From positions 26,718,152 to 26,782,151 of the forward strand of contig NC_052350.1 of assembly GCF_009727055.1 (NCBI RefSeq): 64,000 bases of DNA. Direction: 5' to 3'. Below, piece by piece: positions 1 to 11,266 of the stretch (positions are counted from its first letter, which is position 1; the number at the start of each line of letters is the position of its first letter). The position numbers and the translations under genes are program-made. Source of the stretch: Benincasa hispida. Its lineage: Eukaryota > Streptophyta > Magnoliopsida > Cucurbitales > Cucurbitaceae. Under the pieces are notes generated by a model, which saw only the letters and a list, made by a program, of their open reading frames with translations, did no database searches and had not been told where the DNA came from.

Positions 1-1570
1 AAGAAGAAGAGTAAAGGAGAGTTTAGGTGGAAGAGTTTAGGTCAAAAGTTGTGGAAGCATTAGTCTTGCAAATTTAAAAAAAAAAAACCATTTATAGAGA
101 AAACACATGCAAAATCCCATTTTATATGTCTTCCGCCTCAAACTCCACTAGCATGTAATCTTTAGGTGTCAAGCATGGGAAGTGTCACTACAAAGTCCCT
201 TTACTTAGTGGGAAAATCCAACAATTTGATTTTTCCACTAACTAATTTTTTATTAAAAAAAATGAAATACAATTTTTCAAATTTAGAAATTATTTAATTA
301 AAAAAAAATTCAATTAAATAAGATAAACAAATTTAATATCACATATTAAATTGTTTATGACAGCTAGCTTTGATTAATCATATTAATCAAGTTTAAAAAG
401 TACTTTCATGCTAATGATCAAGTATTCTCTTAAAAATAATTAATTAATAAATAAATTATTTAATTGTAAATTATATCTCATATAAAATACAATTTTTCCT
501 AAAACTCGAATTCGAACATTTCAAATTCTTACTTCACCTAGTTCTTCAATTTTGTCTGTATTGAGCTAGCAATGAGACTCGATGAACCTACAGATCATGG
601 GCTCCAACGATCCGAGACTAACCGATCAAACTTCTTAACCTAGTTAATCAACATTCGTTAACTAACAAGACTGTCCACTATAGTCTGTAGTTGCACTCCC
701 TCACTATAGATATATTATGTGTCCACTTGATATAACCGTCATCAATAAGTTGATCCTTCATAGATTGTTCATAACCTTAGCTAGGTCAAATACCGAAATA
801 CTCTTGAGTTACATCTTTTCTCCTTGAGTACCACTGTCCCTCTAATGAACAATTGATTTAGGATCATAATCACCAAATCCATTCCCTCTCAAGCCAACAA
901 GAGGATGCAGCCCCTTGTTCAAGACCCGGGATCAACCCTTAAGGGAACAACCTTTCTACTATCCCTAAAATGGGTAGCAGTGAATTTCATCTTGCAAATT
1001 CTATGTCCCCAACCATCTACTCGGTCTTATCCCTGAAATGGGAGGCATATTGAGCAGCGATATTGAGCTTACCTTCAACTATGTAGATTAAGGGACAATA
1101 GCGAATAAAAATGAGTTCATAGACAACTTAGGATTCACATCAAGTTATCAAGGTCAAATCAGTGTAATCTTAAACGGTGTTAATATGTAATAGTGATTAT
1201 TTTGTGGTCTGTCTTACACAATCTCATCGTGTAGAACAACCCCGCTCACATGTCTCTACATGAACAAACTGATCACATCATTTATGACACTTTACAACAT
1301 TTGTAACAATCATAAAGTGGGTCGTATTCAATAGTATCTTCAGAAATAGGTCCCCAAACTAATCTAAGTACTATAGATGATTTAGGCTATTTTACTCGAA
1401 GTTTATCAAGTTTATGTCTCCACATAAAGTCTAAGTATTCATGACAATAGCCAAGGGTTCATAGTTTATTGGATTTAGAGTTATTAGACAATTAATAACA
1501 CTTGTCTGAATAAACTTCATATATATTTATTGTTTACAAAACGATGAGTTTTAAGACATACAGCTCAACA
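1..1570 (-). mobile_element. Copia LTR, minus strand, cut by window edge
   Basis: Read on the minus strand, this stretch follows the same order as the other copia LTRs in the window (16,392 and 54,148). It opens with TGTTGAGCTGTATGTC at 1,570, has a block around 'cttgaacaaggggc' near 910-925, and continues with the 'gagggagtgcaactacag' block near 690-710. The 3' end lies beyond base 1, so I cannot say whether it is a solo LTR or part of a longer element. No internal copia sequence follows at the 1,571 side. Confidence 0.75.
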
Positions 1571-1895
1571 TGAAGTATTCTGACTTTGTAATGGTTTGTG
1601 TTTGTTCACTAACTAACAGATGGGAACAGAGGAAAATAGAAACCTTTTCTGCATGATATGTGAAAGGAACCACATGGGAGAATGCTTGAGAGGAACAAAT
1701 AGGTGCTATATATGCAAGCAAGTAGGAAACATAAGGAAGAAGTGCCTAGAATTTTTCCGATTTCTGAGACATCAGGAAGCAGAGACTAGTTTAAGTACAA
1801 ATCTTCCCTACTGTAATTGTCATATAAACCATAAGAAAGACCAGAAAGGAAGAGAAGGACTATGTTTAAAATGTGAACAGTCAAGTCATCACTGC
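1571..1895 (+). pseudogene. Possible retroelement gag zinc-knuckle remnant
   Basis: A short open frame from 1,620 encodes two cysteine clusters spaced like retrotransposon gag knuckles: C-X2-C-X3-H-X3-C, then C-X2-C-X4-N-X4-C. Asn replaces the usual His in the second, so it probably does not bind zinc normally. A third Cys/His-rich patch follows near residues 65-92. There is no other gag domain around it, and the frame runs out of phase into the RNase H remnant downstream. It may be a leftover from an element different from the copia carcass that follows. Recognition rests only on the cysteine spacing. Confidence 0.35.
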
Positions 1896-2131
1896 AAGGA
1901 CTCTTTACTTTGACAACTTGAGCGTGATTAATATAATAAAAAATCCAGTTCAGCACAGCTGCACTAAGCATATCAATATCAGACATCACTTCATTTGCGA
2001 TCATGTGGAGAGTAAACAAATAATGTTGGAGCACATCAGCACAAAAAATCAAGTAGTAGACATTTTACCAAGGCTCTAGATTCTGTGCGTTTTGAGGCCC
2101 TAAGAGTAGCCTTGGGCCTTTGCATTTTAAA
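1896..2131 (+). pseudogene. Copia RNase H C-terminal remnant (SIRE-like)
   Basis: The translation matches the end of copia RNase H: a Y-F-D-N-L-S-V-I-N motif (the C-D-N-x-S/G-A block), then T-K-H-I-N-I-R-H-H-F, then an L-P-R-L version of the usual ADIFTK ending. A frameshift near 2,077-2,085 separates this from the next block, R-F-E-A-L-R-V-A-L-G-L-C, which normally closes the domain. Reverse transcriptase, integrase and gag are absent upstream. It is the surviving pol end of the element whose env-like region and 3' LTR continue at 9,855-10,420 and 14,953-16,391. Confidence 0.7.
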
Positions 2132-2540
2132 GGCAAGGCAATTAATCTATTGGGTCAGTCATAGAAGTCACTCAGCCTATCATTCACAGAAGCTCAATTG
2201 GTTAATTGATGATAAAATCGTATTAATTACGGTAAGTGATGATGTGAGGAGGTTTTATTGTAGTACAATTTCAAATTACTTTTTGAATTTGAACGATTTA
2301 CAGTTGAAGTGTGGGGGTTCTCTTTCGAAATCAAGAGTATCTCTTGTTTTCAACCATTCCAAAGCGGTTTCTTACTTGTGATCTTTGAGTTTTCTTCTCA
2401 AATAGTTAGCACTACACTAGGAATTCATACTTCTGATGACAAGATAGTGAGACACAATGAAAAAACCAAAAGAAAGGTTCATGTCGAAAAGGATGTTCCT
2501 TCAACTAAACAAACAATTATGGCATTTGTGCGCGAGGCCT
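2132..2540 (+). pseudogene. Copia (SIRE-like) region downstream of RNase H, part 1
   Basis: In SIRE-type copia elements an extra env-like or uncharacterised ORF lies between RNase H and the 3' LTR. This stretch occupies that position. It holds a lysine-rich frame (2,309-2,548) but no membrane segment or motif I can name. It ends at the 5-bp target duplication GGCCT (2,536-2,540) of the gypsy element that follows; the same host sequence resumes at 9,855. Assignment rests on position, not on a recognised domain. Confidence 0.45.
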
Positions 2541-4317
2541 TGTCGTAAGGCTAAGATGTGTGATGTTCTATGCTCGAAATGATGCGATACTACTTCTAGA
2601 TATGCATTAATTATGGATGTTCACATAGTATGCCATGTGTTGTCACAGGTTTTCTTACGATGGAACCAAGTGTAATTCCACCGCAAGTTTCTCGGTGTGA
2701 TCCGAGGTCGAACACAGGGACTGTTTTAGGTTATTGTGGTATGTTCATGATATATGCGACCAAGTTTTTCAATCTTTAAAAATGTGTTTGTACAAGTATT
2801 AAAATTATGGTAAAATAAAGTAAAGTAGTAAAAATGCGATAATAAAATAAAAATACAGTAAACCTAAGCTAGATGATACAAGATACAGCCTTCATGTTAT
2901 AAGATACTGGGGTCAAGGCTGGCTGTGAAGGTCATGCAAAGAACGTGGAATACGGCGGCAAGTCTTATGAACAAAATAGAAAAAGAAAGATAAATAATAT
3001 AAACAGCGCAAGTTCTCAATTACGTTGAAGCTATAAATATTGTTTCGCTCTTCTCTTGGCGTACACCTTTCAATGATCGGTTGCGCTCCCACATGTCTGT
3101 GGTGAAACAGAGAAACCGCTTCCATGTCTGGAAGTACTACTTGCTTTAGTTAACACATTCTTCTAACCTTCTCTCGATAGATCAGAATGGCATCTTCACT
3201 TCTACTCTCACAGGTGAAGATGTTGTCTAGCATGCCTTAGCTAAACGCATTTTATTTCTTTAACACAGATTATGTACTTGTTTAATTCATATTAACTATC
3301 AGGGAATTAAGAAAACATCATGAAGAAAGTGATTAGCGGGTGAATGGAAATAGACAGAGAATAGAATATGAAAGCTATCGAAACATTTAATATGTCTATT
3401 AAGTGTTTGATACATGGTGCGTGGATGAAGAGATAAAGAGAAAGTGAAATACAACGATGAAAGAGATAGAACAGATACAAACAAGCGCCAATGTCTTGGC
3501 ACCGATTCGATAGAGATCTGCTTGTCGGATAGGATGGATCTGATGGTAGGAAGAGCTTCCCTCTCAGGCTTGCTCCACTGGTAGCAGAGATCTATACACA
3601 GAGCTTCCGATCGGGTGTTTGGCAGATTAGATCTAAGACTCACCTCTCGGCCTTGTCTCGTCTTCTTCCCGAATTTCTTCACTTAAGCACTCAGCTCAGC
3701 CTTTTCCTTCAACACTTTTGCAGCAATTAGCCCCGTATCAAGTAGCATGAGTTTTCTCTAGAATCTATGGGGTATTTATAGGTGTAGGTCTTTGACTCCG
3801 GCCTTGTGGTCCCCACTGATTGTTATGGAAATTTCGAAGATGAAGGAATAATTATTCCTTCTATTATGCAATCAGACCGTCAATTCTGCACAACCGTTAG
3901 TTGTACATGTGTCTTAATCCTCCGTTTTTACGTTGCTCAGCTACATCTTTCAATCGTGGATTTGTATGCGGTGTTGTTTTTATTACCGCATGCGAAATAC
4001 AGCTCTGGATCGACTGTCGCATTGTGCCGTCATTGCAGTAATCGTCTCTTCATTTTTTATTGACGAGCGCAATGTGATAGAGATGCGTTGATCAGTTTCT
4101 CGTGAGCCTTGAGTGCAAGCGGTGACTTGGTTTTCTGCAAAACAAAGTAAAATTCGGCTTGTCTTCCATTTTTATGGTGTTACTGGGTGTAATTGCGATC
4201 ATTTATAATTGTTGTAATTCTAGGCTAATTTTCATACAATCGACACATATTCACTAACTTTTGGCCGCGATATCTAGCTAAGGTGGCATAAATAACTTGT
4301 ATTTCTACAAGTTATCA
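2541..4317 (-). repeat. 3' LTR of the minus-strand gypsy element
   Basis: It starts (minus strand) TGATAACTTGTAGAAATACA at 4,317 and ends ...GACA at 2,541. It aligns throughout with 8,057-9,854, differing by scattered substitutions and small indels. On the element strand, a purine-rich tract with GGGGGTG directly precedes it at 4,318-4,330. Confidence 0.9.
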
Positions 4318-6010
4318 CACCCCCAAATTTAGATATATGCTTGTTCTCAAGCATATTTTCTACTCAGGCAATCATGCTCAATTTATATCCTATATTTTTG
4401 CGACGATTGGTTGCTTCGAATGTTACACTTAGGCACACTACTTGACATTGCAATTTCCTTCTATCCTTGCTAATTCTTAGCAAGCCCTACTTTATTCTTC
4501 TATGTAACAAAATTATGCTCAAAGATGCTTTTCTAGTTTTCAAAATAGAATGTTTATCTCTTCTTTGTCAAAACAACTTGATGTATCTATATGCGATGAG
4601 CAAAACTTTTCGTCATTTATTTATTTAGAGACTGTTTATCATGGTTACACTCTTCGTTTTGGCTTGTCCCCATGGGTGTCATGCGAAAATCCAACTACGG
4701 TTGTGTGCCAATTTCAACTTTAACTCATGATATTCAGAGGAGTTGTCTCTTGCATTCTTTTATTTTTCTATTTTTGTTGCTTTTCATACTACGTTGTTCT
4801 TGGAAACCCATCTTTGTTTTGGCTTGCTCCTACGGGTGTCATACGAACATTCAACTACGAGCAGGCTCTTTTCACAACTAAACTTTTATCAGGTTGGGAA
4901 CAGTTTTGAGGTTTTCCCTTACACTGACATTGGAGTTTTGCATAAAAAAAAATTTTCGAAAATGGACGCATTTTCTTAAATACTGCATATTCCTGATCTC
5001 ATCTGCTCAGACCTTCCCCACCCCTAAATTTAAAGATAAGAAAAGTCCCCATTGCATTGTTTGGATAGATTAGACAAACACTTAGAAGAAAATTTCAAAA
5101 AGAAGGTTTGAGCAAAATTTTGAAAGATAAAAGGTAAAGTATGGCTAAACTAAGAATTAACTAAGTGTTAGTCAGAATTTACTAAGTATGGAAAATGTTT
5201 CTAAGTATAAACATATATAATACATCATAGCAACGCAACGAAGATCATAAAAATAAAAGATTAAGAATGTCACAAAAATTAACAAAGGAAGATAAAGAAA
5301 AAGGCACAAGCAAAAAGTGGAGTGAATATGTACTCTGATTGTATTGAATATTAACAAAGTATACAAATAAAGTACAAATGAACGCAATACAAAAATTTTC
5401 TATTGCCTGTACAAGAGTCAAAGAATTTGAGCTTTTCTTTCAAATTTGATTCAGAAGGGTGCATGATTAAAATTCGCACCCTGCTTCCAATAAACGCAGA
5501 TGCATTTTTGCCGAGGACGGGCAACACGCATATATCCCCACAACACACCCCTTAACTAAACACATTTCTAGAGGATACCTCAACATGGTGCATTTAACTA
5601 AGGACGGGCAAAGGACATATACGTGAGCAACACACTCCTCACCGCAATGCATTTGGGTGTAGTAGATGCACAGTGTCTCTTGGTACCACTTACTACACCC
5701 ATCTTCTCTTAGTTTACTTTCCTTTCTTCTTAATTCATCAAAAATGCCAATTGAAAAGACCTTGCGGTGATTTATCCAATCATTCACAACAATTATATGA
5801 CCGGTACTACTAAATTTAAGATATGGAAATACATGCGAAATTAAATTGGAAGGAAATACAAAAGCATTAAAAACTGATCCTACTAGACAGTAATTAACGA
5901 AATTTAGAAAACGGCAAAAGAAAGCTGTAAAGAAAGCAAGTAAACATAAACAAGGAAGCTGATTGAAAGAAGTTCTTAGAATTACCACAATCACTCCCCC
6001 TGCAAGCGAT
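4318..6010 (-). other. Non-coding 3' internal region of the gypsy element
   Basis: This lies between the end of integrase (stop at 6,011-6,013) and the polypurine tract. Athila-type elements often carry a long spacer, sometimes with an env-like ORF, here. The longest frame (about 5,467-6,114, minus) begins out of frame inside integrase and shows no recognisable domain, so I do not call it a gene. Within it, 4,656-4,870 holds two imperfect copies of a stretch around 'ttttggcttg...tgtcat.cga', about 160 bp apart. Confidence 0.5.
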
Positions 6011-7227
6011 TTAATCCTGCTTGCCCAAGTCAATGGTGTCCATGCGTCCATCGAAGTCGCCTCCATAGTAGGGCTTAATCCGCTGACCATTGACTTTGAA
6101 TGCACTGTTCCCATCTAAAGTTGTTAGTTCCACTGCGTCGTGAGGAAAGATTGTCTTGATTCAGAATGGCCCAGACCAGCGAGACTTCAACTTTCTTGGG
6201 AACAATCGCAAACATGCATTGAATAGTAATACCTGTTGACCTTCGATGAATGTCTGGTCGTTTATGCGGTCGTCGTGCCATTTCTTTGTTTTCTCCTTGT
6301 ATATCTTGGCATTTTTATAGGCATCCCTTCGCCATTCGACCAATTGATTCAATTGTAGCTTTCGGAATTTTCCCGCATTGGCTAAATCAAACTTCAGCTT
6401 CTTGCATCACATCGCCTTATGTTCCAACTCAAGCGGCAGATGACAAGTTTTTCCAAAGACCAGGGCATACAGAGACATGCCTATTGGTGTTTTGTAGGTA
6501 GTCTTGTAAGCCCACAGTGCTTCATCAAGCTTGGGTGACCAATCCCTCCAGGAAGTATTAACTACCTTTTCCAAGATAGTTTTGATCTCTCTGTTAGAAA
6601 TCTCTGACTGCCCATTAGTCTGTGGGTGATAAGCAGTTGCAACTTGATGGGTGACGTTGAATTTAGTCAATAGGTTGGCAATTATGCGGTTGATAAAGTG
6701 AAAGCCTCATCGCTGATTAAGGCCTGTGGCATCCCATATCGAGCAAAAATGTTCTTCTTTAGAAGCTTCGCCACAGTGGTCGCATCATTCTTGGCACATG
6801 CGATGGCTTCAACCCATTTCGATACATAATCAACTGCAACCAGAATATATTGATGACCTTCAGATGGTGGAAACGTGCCCATGAAGTCAATTCCCCAAAC
6901 ATCAAATAACTCAACTTCTAAAATTGACATCAATGGCATTTCATTTCTTTTAGACATATTCCCTGTCCTTTGACATCTGTCGCATTGAACAACATGGGCA
7001 TGGGCATCCTTAAACAGTGTTGGCCAAAAGTAGCCGCACTGTAGGACTTTTGTTGCGGTCCTTTGCCCCCCAAAATGTCCTCCATATGTGGACTCATGAC
7101 AAAGCTCTAAAATGTGCTTGGCTTCATGCTCAGGAACACATTGATGTATTATATGATCAAGTCCTTGTCGATATAGGAATAGATCGTCCCAGAAATAAAA
7201 TTTGGCATCATGTCTTAGCTTTTTCTT
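6011..7227 (-). pseudogene. Gypsy integrase (HHCC, core and C-terminal region), broken
   Basis: On the minus strand the frame continues from RNase H through an in-frame stop at 7,228-7,230. The zinc-binding H-x-x-x-H ... C-D-R-C part lies near 7,130-6,965. The core includes D-V-W-G-I-D-F-M-G (first Asp) and an I-S-D-E block (second Asp, where Asp-Gly-Gly is usual). A one-base loss near 6,705 shifts the frame. The core resumes with [15 protein letters not shown] (catalytic Glu region) at 6,670-6,407. After another stop the C-terminal part keeps R-L-R-L-F-P-style residues and K-S-R-W-S-G-P-F, then a last stop at 6,011. It once inserted element cDNA into the genome; now it is non-functional. Confidence 0.85.
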
Positions 7228-7470
7228 CTACTTGTATGTATAGTCATCCAGTAGTTGACCACAAACTATGAAGTTTACTATGTCCGCATACCAGGGAACA
7301 TTAATGTCTACTGCCATCAGCAACTCATCGGGGAATCTTTCCTCAATATCTTTTTCTGTCCCTTGAACCTCGCAATTTTTCAATCTTGACAAACGATCTG
7401 CAACTTGGTTCTCGGTGCCCTTCCAGTCTTTAATCTCTAGGTCAAACTCTTGCAGAAGCAACACCCACCA
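7228..7470 (-). pseudogene. Gypsy RNase H C-terminal remnant
   Basis: The frame encodes [12 protein letters not shown] and then [10 protein letters not shown], the typical end of a Ty3/gypsy RNase H. It begins abruptly: upstream of the W-W-V-L-L-L block the sequence is gag, not reverse transcriptase. So all of RT and most of RNase H are deleted. It leads straight into integrase across one stop. Confidence 0.8.
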
Positions 7471-7936
7471 TATAAGCCTCGTCCTTCAAGGTGTAAGGGA
7501 ACAGATACAGTCTTATATTCTCTAGGGTCACGCCAGGTAAGGAAAAATTGCCGCACATCTCGACAAAGCTGGTCAGATGGCCGTGTGGGTCTTCACCTTG
7601 CAGACCCCCAAACTACCCAACATTTTGAATCATCTGCAGCATAACCGGCTTAATCTCAAAATGCGTGTTCTCCTCCATAGTTGACCTTGAGATTCCAGAA
7701 GAAAAATCATACAAATTGGGTGTCATATAATTACACATCGAGATGTTGCGATCAGCTACCAGGAAGATAGGATCCTGAGCCGGTCGAACAGCCCCTTGGT
7801 TTATAACCAGTACCATATTATCGTTGTTGTCCGCCATATTGGCTGCCTTCTTAATTCGGTTCTGACATGCCCTTACGCAGAAAGTATGCTCGATCTTAGG
7901 GTCAGCTTCGAATTCCAGTTCAACACCAGGACTCAT
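7471..7936 (-). pseudogene. Gypsy gag N-terminal remnant (Athila/Tat type)
   Basis: The minus-strand frame from about 7,936 encodes an acidic opening, a M-A-D-N-N-D stretch, then F-E-I-K-P-V-M-L-Q-M and E-D-P-H-G-H-L, followed by L-P-G-V-T and a conserved [10 protein letters not shown]. These are hallmarks of the gag capsid-like domain of Athila/Tat elements. A stop interrupts it near 7,613. The domain ends at 'LKDEA', where the conserved Trp-rich region should follow, and joins RNase H at about 7,470. The 5' spacer and primer site lie at 7,937-8,056. Confidence 0.75.
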
Positions 7937-8032
7937 AAACTGTCAGGCTACTCTCCACGTTGAACAGCCAGTACAATGAGATCTGTCCTGTAAAATACCA
8001 AAAACACACTCAAACAATAAACCGTTAACCAA

Positions 8033-8050
8033 TCCCCGACAACGACGTCA
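8033..8050 (-). promoter_or_regulatory. Gypsy primer-binding site, tRNA-Asp type
   Basis: The minus strand reads TGACGTCGTTGTCGGGGA just inside the 5' LTR. This matches the TGGCGCCGTTGCCGGGGA-type site of Athila/Tat elements at 15 of 18 positions. All three changes are G-to-A or C-to-T transitions, as expected from decay of methylated CpG or CpNpG sites. Confidence 0.75.
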
Positions 8051-8056
8051 TAAACT

Positions 8057-9854
8057 TGTCATAACGCTAAGATGTGTGATATTCTATGCTCGAAATGATG
8101 CAATACTACTTCTAGATATGCGTTAATTATGGATGTTCACGTAGTATGTCATGCATTGTCACAAGTTTCCTTACAGTGGAACCAAGTATAATTCCACCGC
8201 TAGTTTCTCAGTGTGATCCGAGGTCGAACACAGGGACTATTTTAGGTTATTATGGTATGTTCATGATATATGCGATCAGGTTTTTCAATCTTTAAAAATG
8301 TGTTTGTACAAGTATTAAAATTGCGGTAAAATAAAGTAAAGCAGTAAAAATGTGATAATAAAATAAAAATACAGTAAACCTAAGCTAGATGATACAAGAT
8401 ACAAGCTTCATGTTATAAGATACTGGGGTCAAGGCTGGCTATGAAGGTCATGCAAAGAATGTGGAATGCGGCGGCAAGTTTTATGAACAGAATAGAAAGA
8501 GAAAGATAAATAATATAAACAGCGCAAGTTCTCAATTGCGTTGAAGCTATAAATACTATTCCGCTCTTCTATTGGCATACACCTTTCAGTGATCGGTCGC
8601 ACTCCCACATGTCTGTGGTGAAACAGAGACTAACATAATGAACGCAAGGTTGCTTCCATGTCTGAAAGTACTACTTGCTTTAGTTAACACATTCTTCTAA
8701 CCTTCTCTCGATAGATCAGAATGGCATCTTCACTTCTGCTCTCACAAGTGAAGATGTCTTCTAGCATGCCTTAGCTAAACACATTTTATATCTTTAACAC
8801 AGATTAAGTACTTGTTTAATTCATATTAACTATCAGGGAATTAAGAAACCATCATGAAAAAAGTGATTAATGGGTGAACGGAAATAGACAGAGAACAGAA
8901 TATGAAAGATATCGAAACATTTAATTGTCTATTGAGCGTTTGATACATGGTGCGTGAATGAAGAGATAAAGAGAAAGTGAAATACAACGATGAAAGAGAT
9001 AGAACAGATACAAACAAGCGCTAATATCTTGGCACCGATTCGATGAAGATCTGCTTGCCGGATAGGATGGATCTGATGGTAGGAAGAGCTTCCCTCTCAA
9101 GCTTGTTCCACCAGTAGCAGAGATCTGTGCACAGAGCTTCTGATCGAGTGTTTGGTAGATTAGATCTGAGACTCACCTCTCGGCCTTGTCTCGTCTTCTT
9201 CCCAGATTTCTTCACTTAAGCACTCAGCTCAGCCTTTTCTCTCAACACTTTTGCAGCAATTAGCCCCATATCAAGTAACATGAGTTTTCTCTGGAATCTA
9301 TAGGGTATTTATAGGTGTAGGTCTTTGACTCCGGCCTTGGGGTCCCCACTGATTGTTATGGAAATTTCGAAGATGGAGGAATAATTATTCCTTCTGTTAT
9401 GCAATCAAACTGTCAATTCTGCACAACCGTTAGTTGTACACGTGTCTCAATCCTCCTCTTTTGCGTTGCTTAGCTACATCTTTCGATCGTGGATTTGTAT
9501 GCGGTGTTGTTTTTAGTACTGCATGCGGTTGAAATACAGCTCTAGATCGACTATCGCATTGCACAGTCATTGCGGTAATCATCTCTTCATTGTTGATTGA
9601 CGGGCACAATGTGACAGAGATGCATTGATCAGTTTCTCGTGAGCCTTGAACGCAAGCGGTTACTTGGTTTCCTGCAAAACAAAGTAAAATTCGGCTTGTC
9701 TTCCATCTTTATGGTGTTAATGGGTGTAATTACAATCATTTATAATTATTGTAATTCTAGGCTAATTTTCATACAATCGGCGCATATTCACTAACTTTTG
9801 GCCGCAATATCTAGATAAGGTGGCATAAATAACTTGTATTTCTACAAGTTATCA
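8057..9854 (-). repeat. 5' LTR of the minus-strand gypsy element
   Basis: It runs from TGATAACTTG (minus strand, 9,854) to TTATGACA (8,057). It is a near-copy of 2,541-4,317, slightly longer because of small indels such as an extra 'actaacataatgaacgcaagg' region near 8,628-8,650. Differences between the two LTRs are visible in almost every line, mostly transitions, so insertion is not very recent. Confidence 0.9.
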
Positions 9855-10420
9855 GGCCTCCCTATTGAGAAGAAAGAAATTAGTGTCCCTCCACCCTTGG
9901 CAAAAAAAGGTGAGTATTTCATCTCTCACAATGACTAATCCTATAGGGTCTGGAGTTGAAATCTTTTCGAACAAAGAAGGTTCAACATCTTCTGATTCTC
10001 CTGAAGACATGCATGAGTTTATAGCATTACCTAGAAACCGTAGAAGTATTGAGATATCGTCTGATGTTGTAGGGTTGTTGGTAGTAGTGTTGTGACTAAC
10101 CATTTTGCTGCGTCTGGGTCTGGAAATGTTAAATCTGCTTTACCTAATTCTATAGTGCATATTGAAGAGAATACTGAGATTCATGTTTCTTCTAGGTTAG
10201 AGAAGGAGGGTTTACCTTTGCTTGTTGAAATATTATAGATGATTTTGTTGACAAAGTAGTTTCTGAAACTATTGCTTCATTATCCACATTACAAACTGTT
10301 CAAAAGAGTTGTAGGACTCTACCTAAGACATCTATTGTGTCTGTTCAAAGAACTATGAACAATGAAAATTTAAAAGATATTGTTCTGTCTGATGATAATC
10401 CTAAATAAGTGATAGGAGTC
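9855..10420 (+). pseudogene. Copia (SIRE-like) env-like region, part 2
   Basis: Host sequence resumes after the GGCCT target duplication. Two overlapping frames encode a Ser/Thr/Glu-rich polypeptide (for example S-T-S-S-D-S-P-E-D-M and I-V-H-I-E-E-N-T-E-I-H-V-S-S) broken by frameshifts near 10,094 and 10,240. The composition fits the low-complexity N-terminal part of SIRE env-like proteins, but no signature motif is present. It is interrupted at 10,421 by the second insertion and probably continues at 14,953. Confidence 0.4.
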
Positions 10421-11266
10421 TGATAGCACAAAAAAATGTTCTATTTTCCTTTTCTTAATTCTAGGTCGTTACTATATATAATGTGTTTATTTAATGATTT
10501 TAATAGTATTAAGCATCTTTGAGATGGAATCAGTCGTTACGAGTTGTTTAGGATTAATTTGGAGCAATTGGGAGCTAATTTGAGCAACGGACTTCAAAAG
10601 TATGTAAAAGGAAAAAAATGATTTATTGTGTAATTTGAATGCTTGGAAATTGGCTTGTAATATGTGACATTTAATTATAGGTTAATCTTAAAGGAAGCAA
10701 TAGTTTAGTTAGGCTTACAATTCGCTGTCTATAATGAATAGTAGTTTGTCCTATCGACCTAGAGAGAAACCACATTGAGTGTTTGATTAGATATTGGAAG
10801 TCAAACACTCATCTTAGCGTCATCCCTAGAACTTAATGCAATTTATCAATTTGTATGGTGTGGAATTTTTTTTTTATGCATTTCGATTAATAGGATAATT
10901 AGGACCATTGGTTGGGATCCCAATCAATTGGGCTATGCATAAACAAGAAGTCTAAGTCATATGTTTGTTTAATGATCTTAATTACATTGGATGAATCCAT
11001 CCCTCTAAGCTAAGACATCTCGATTCTATCTTTACTTTCCTTGCACTTTACTTCTTTTATGCACTTTCCTATTTCATCCACACTAACCCTTCTCCCCCCT
11101 TTAACTAAAAACGAGCTTCGATGAACTAATTTTTTGCGATTTCCTGAGGTTCAACCCTAGACTTGCCGCTTGTACTATGAGTTAGTATAAGCAGTTCATT
11201 CGGTGATTTATAAATTTTATTTGTGTAGCAATTATTTATGAGTGAGGGTAAACTTCGAGCTTACCA
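10421..11266 (+). repeat. 5' LTR of the non-autonomous gypsy element, internally deleted
   Basis: It starts TGATAGCAC and ends ...CTTACCA before the primer site. Compared with the 3' copy it lacks about 480 bp between 'ggcttcaaaa' and 'tgatttattgtgt'. The lost part includes the GC-richer segment with a TATATATAA box that lies at 14,160-14,330 in the 3' LTR. It may therefore lack its own promoter. Confidence 0.75.

Larger units (their letters stand above)
2541..9854 (-). mobile_element. Ty3/gypsy element, Athila/Tat-like, both LTRs, target duplication intact
   Basis: Two long direct repeats (2,541-4,317 and 8,057-9,854) flank a 3.7-kb internal region read on the minus strand. The flanks are GGCCT at 2,536-2,540 and GGCCT at 9,855-9,859, a perfect 5-bp target duplication. 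A primer-binding site resembling the tRNA-Asp type used by Athila/Tat elements lies at 8,033-8,050, and a polypurine tract at 4,318-4,330. Internal order on the minus strand is the start of gag, then directly the end of RNase H, then integrase. The rest of gag, protease and reverse transcriptase are missing. With its frameshift and stops, the copy cannot be autonomous. It sits inside the SIRE-like carcass. Confidence 0.9.

Noticed and set aside
5467..6114. 215-codon minus-strand open frame, the longest in the window
   Set aside because: Its first ~34 codons run out of frame over the integrase C-terminus, and the rest lies in non-coding gypsy interior with no recognisable domain. The real frame ends at 6,011.
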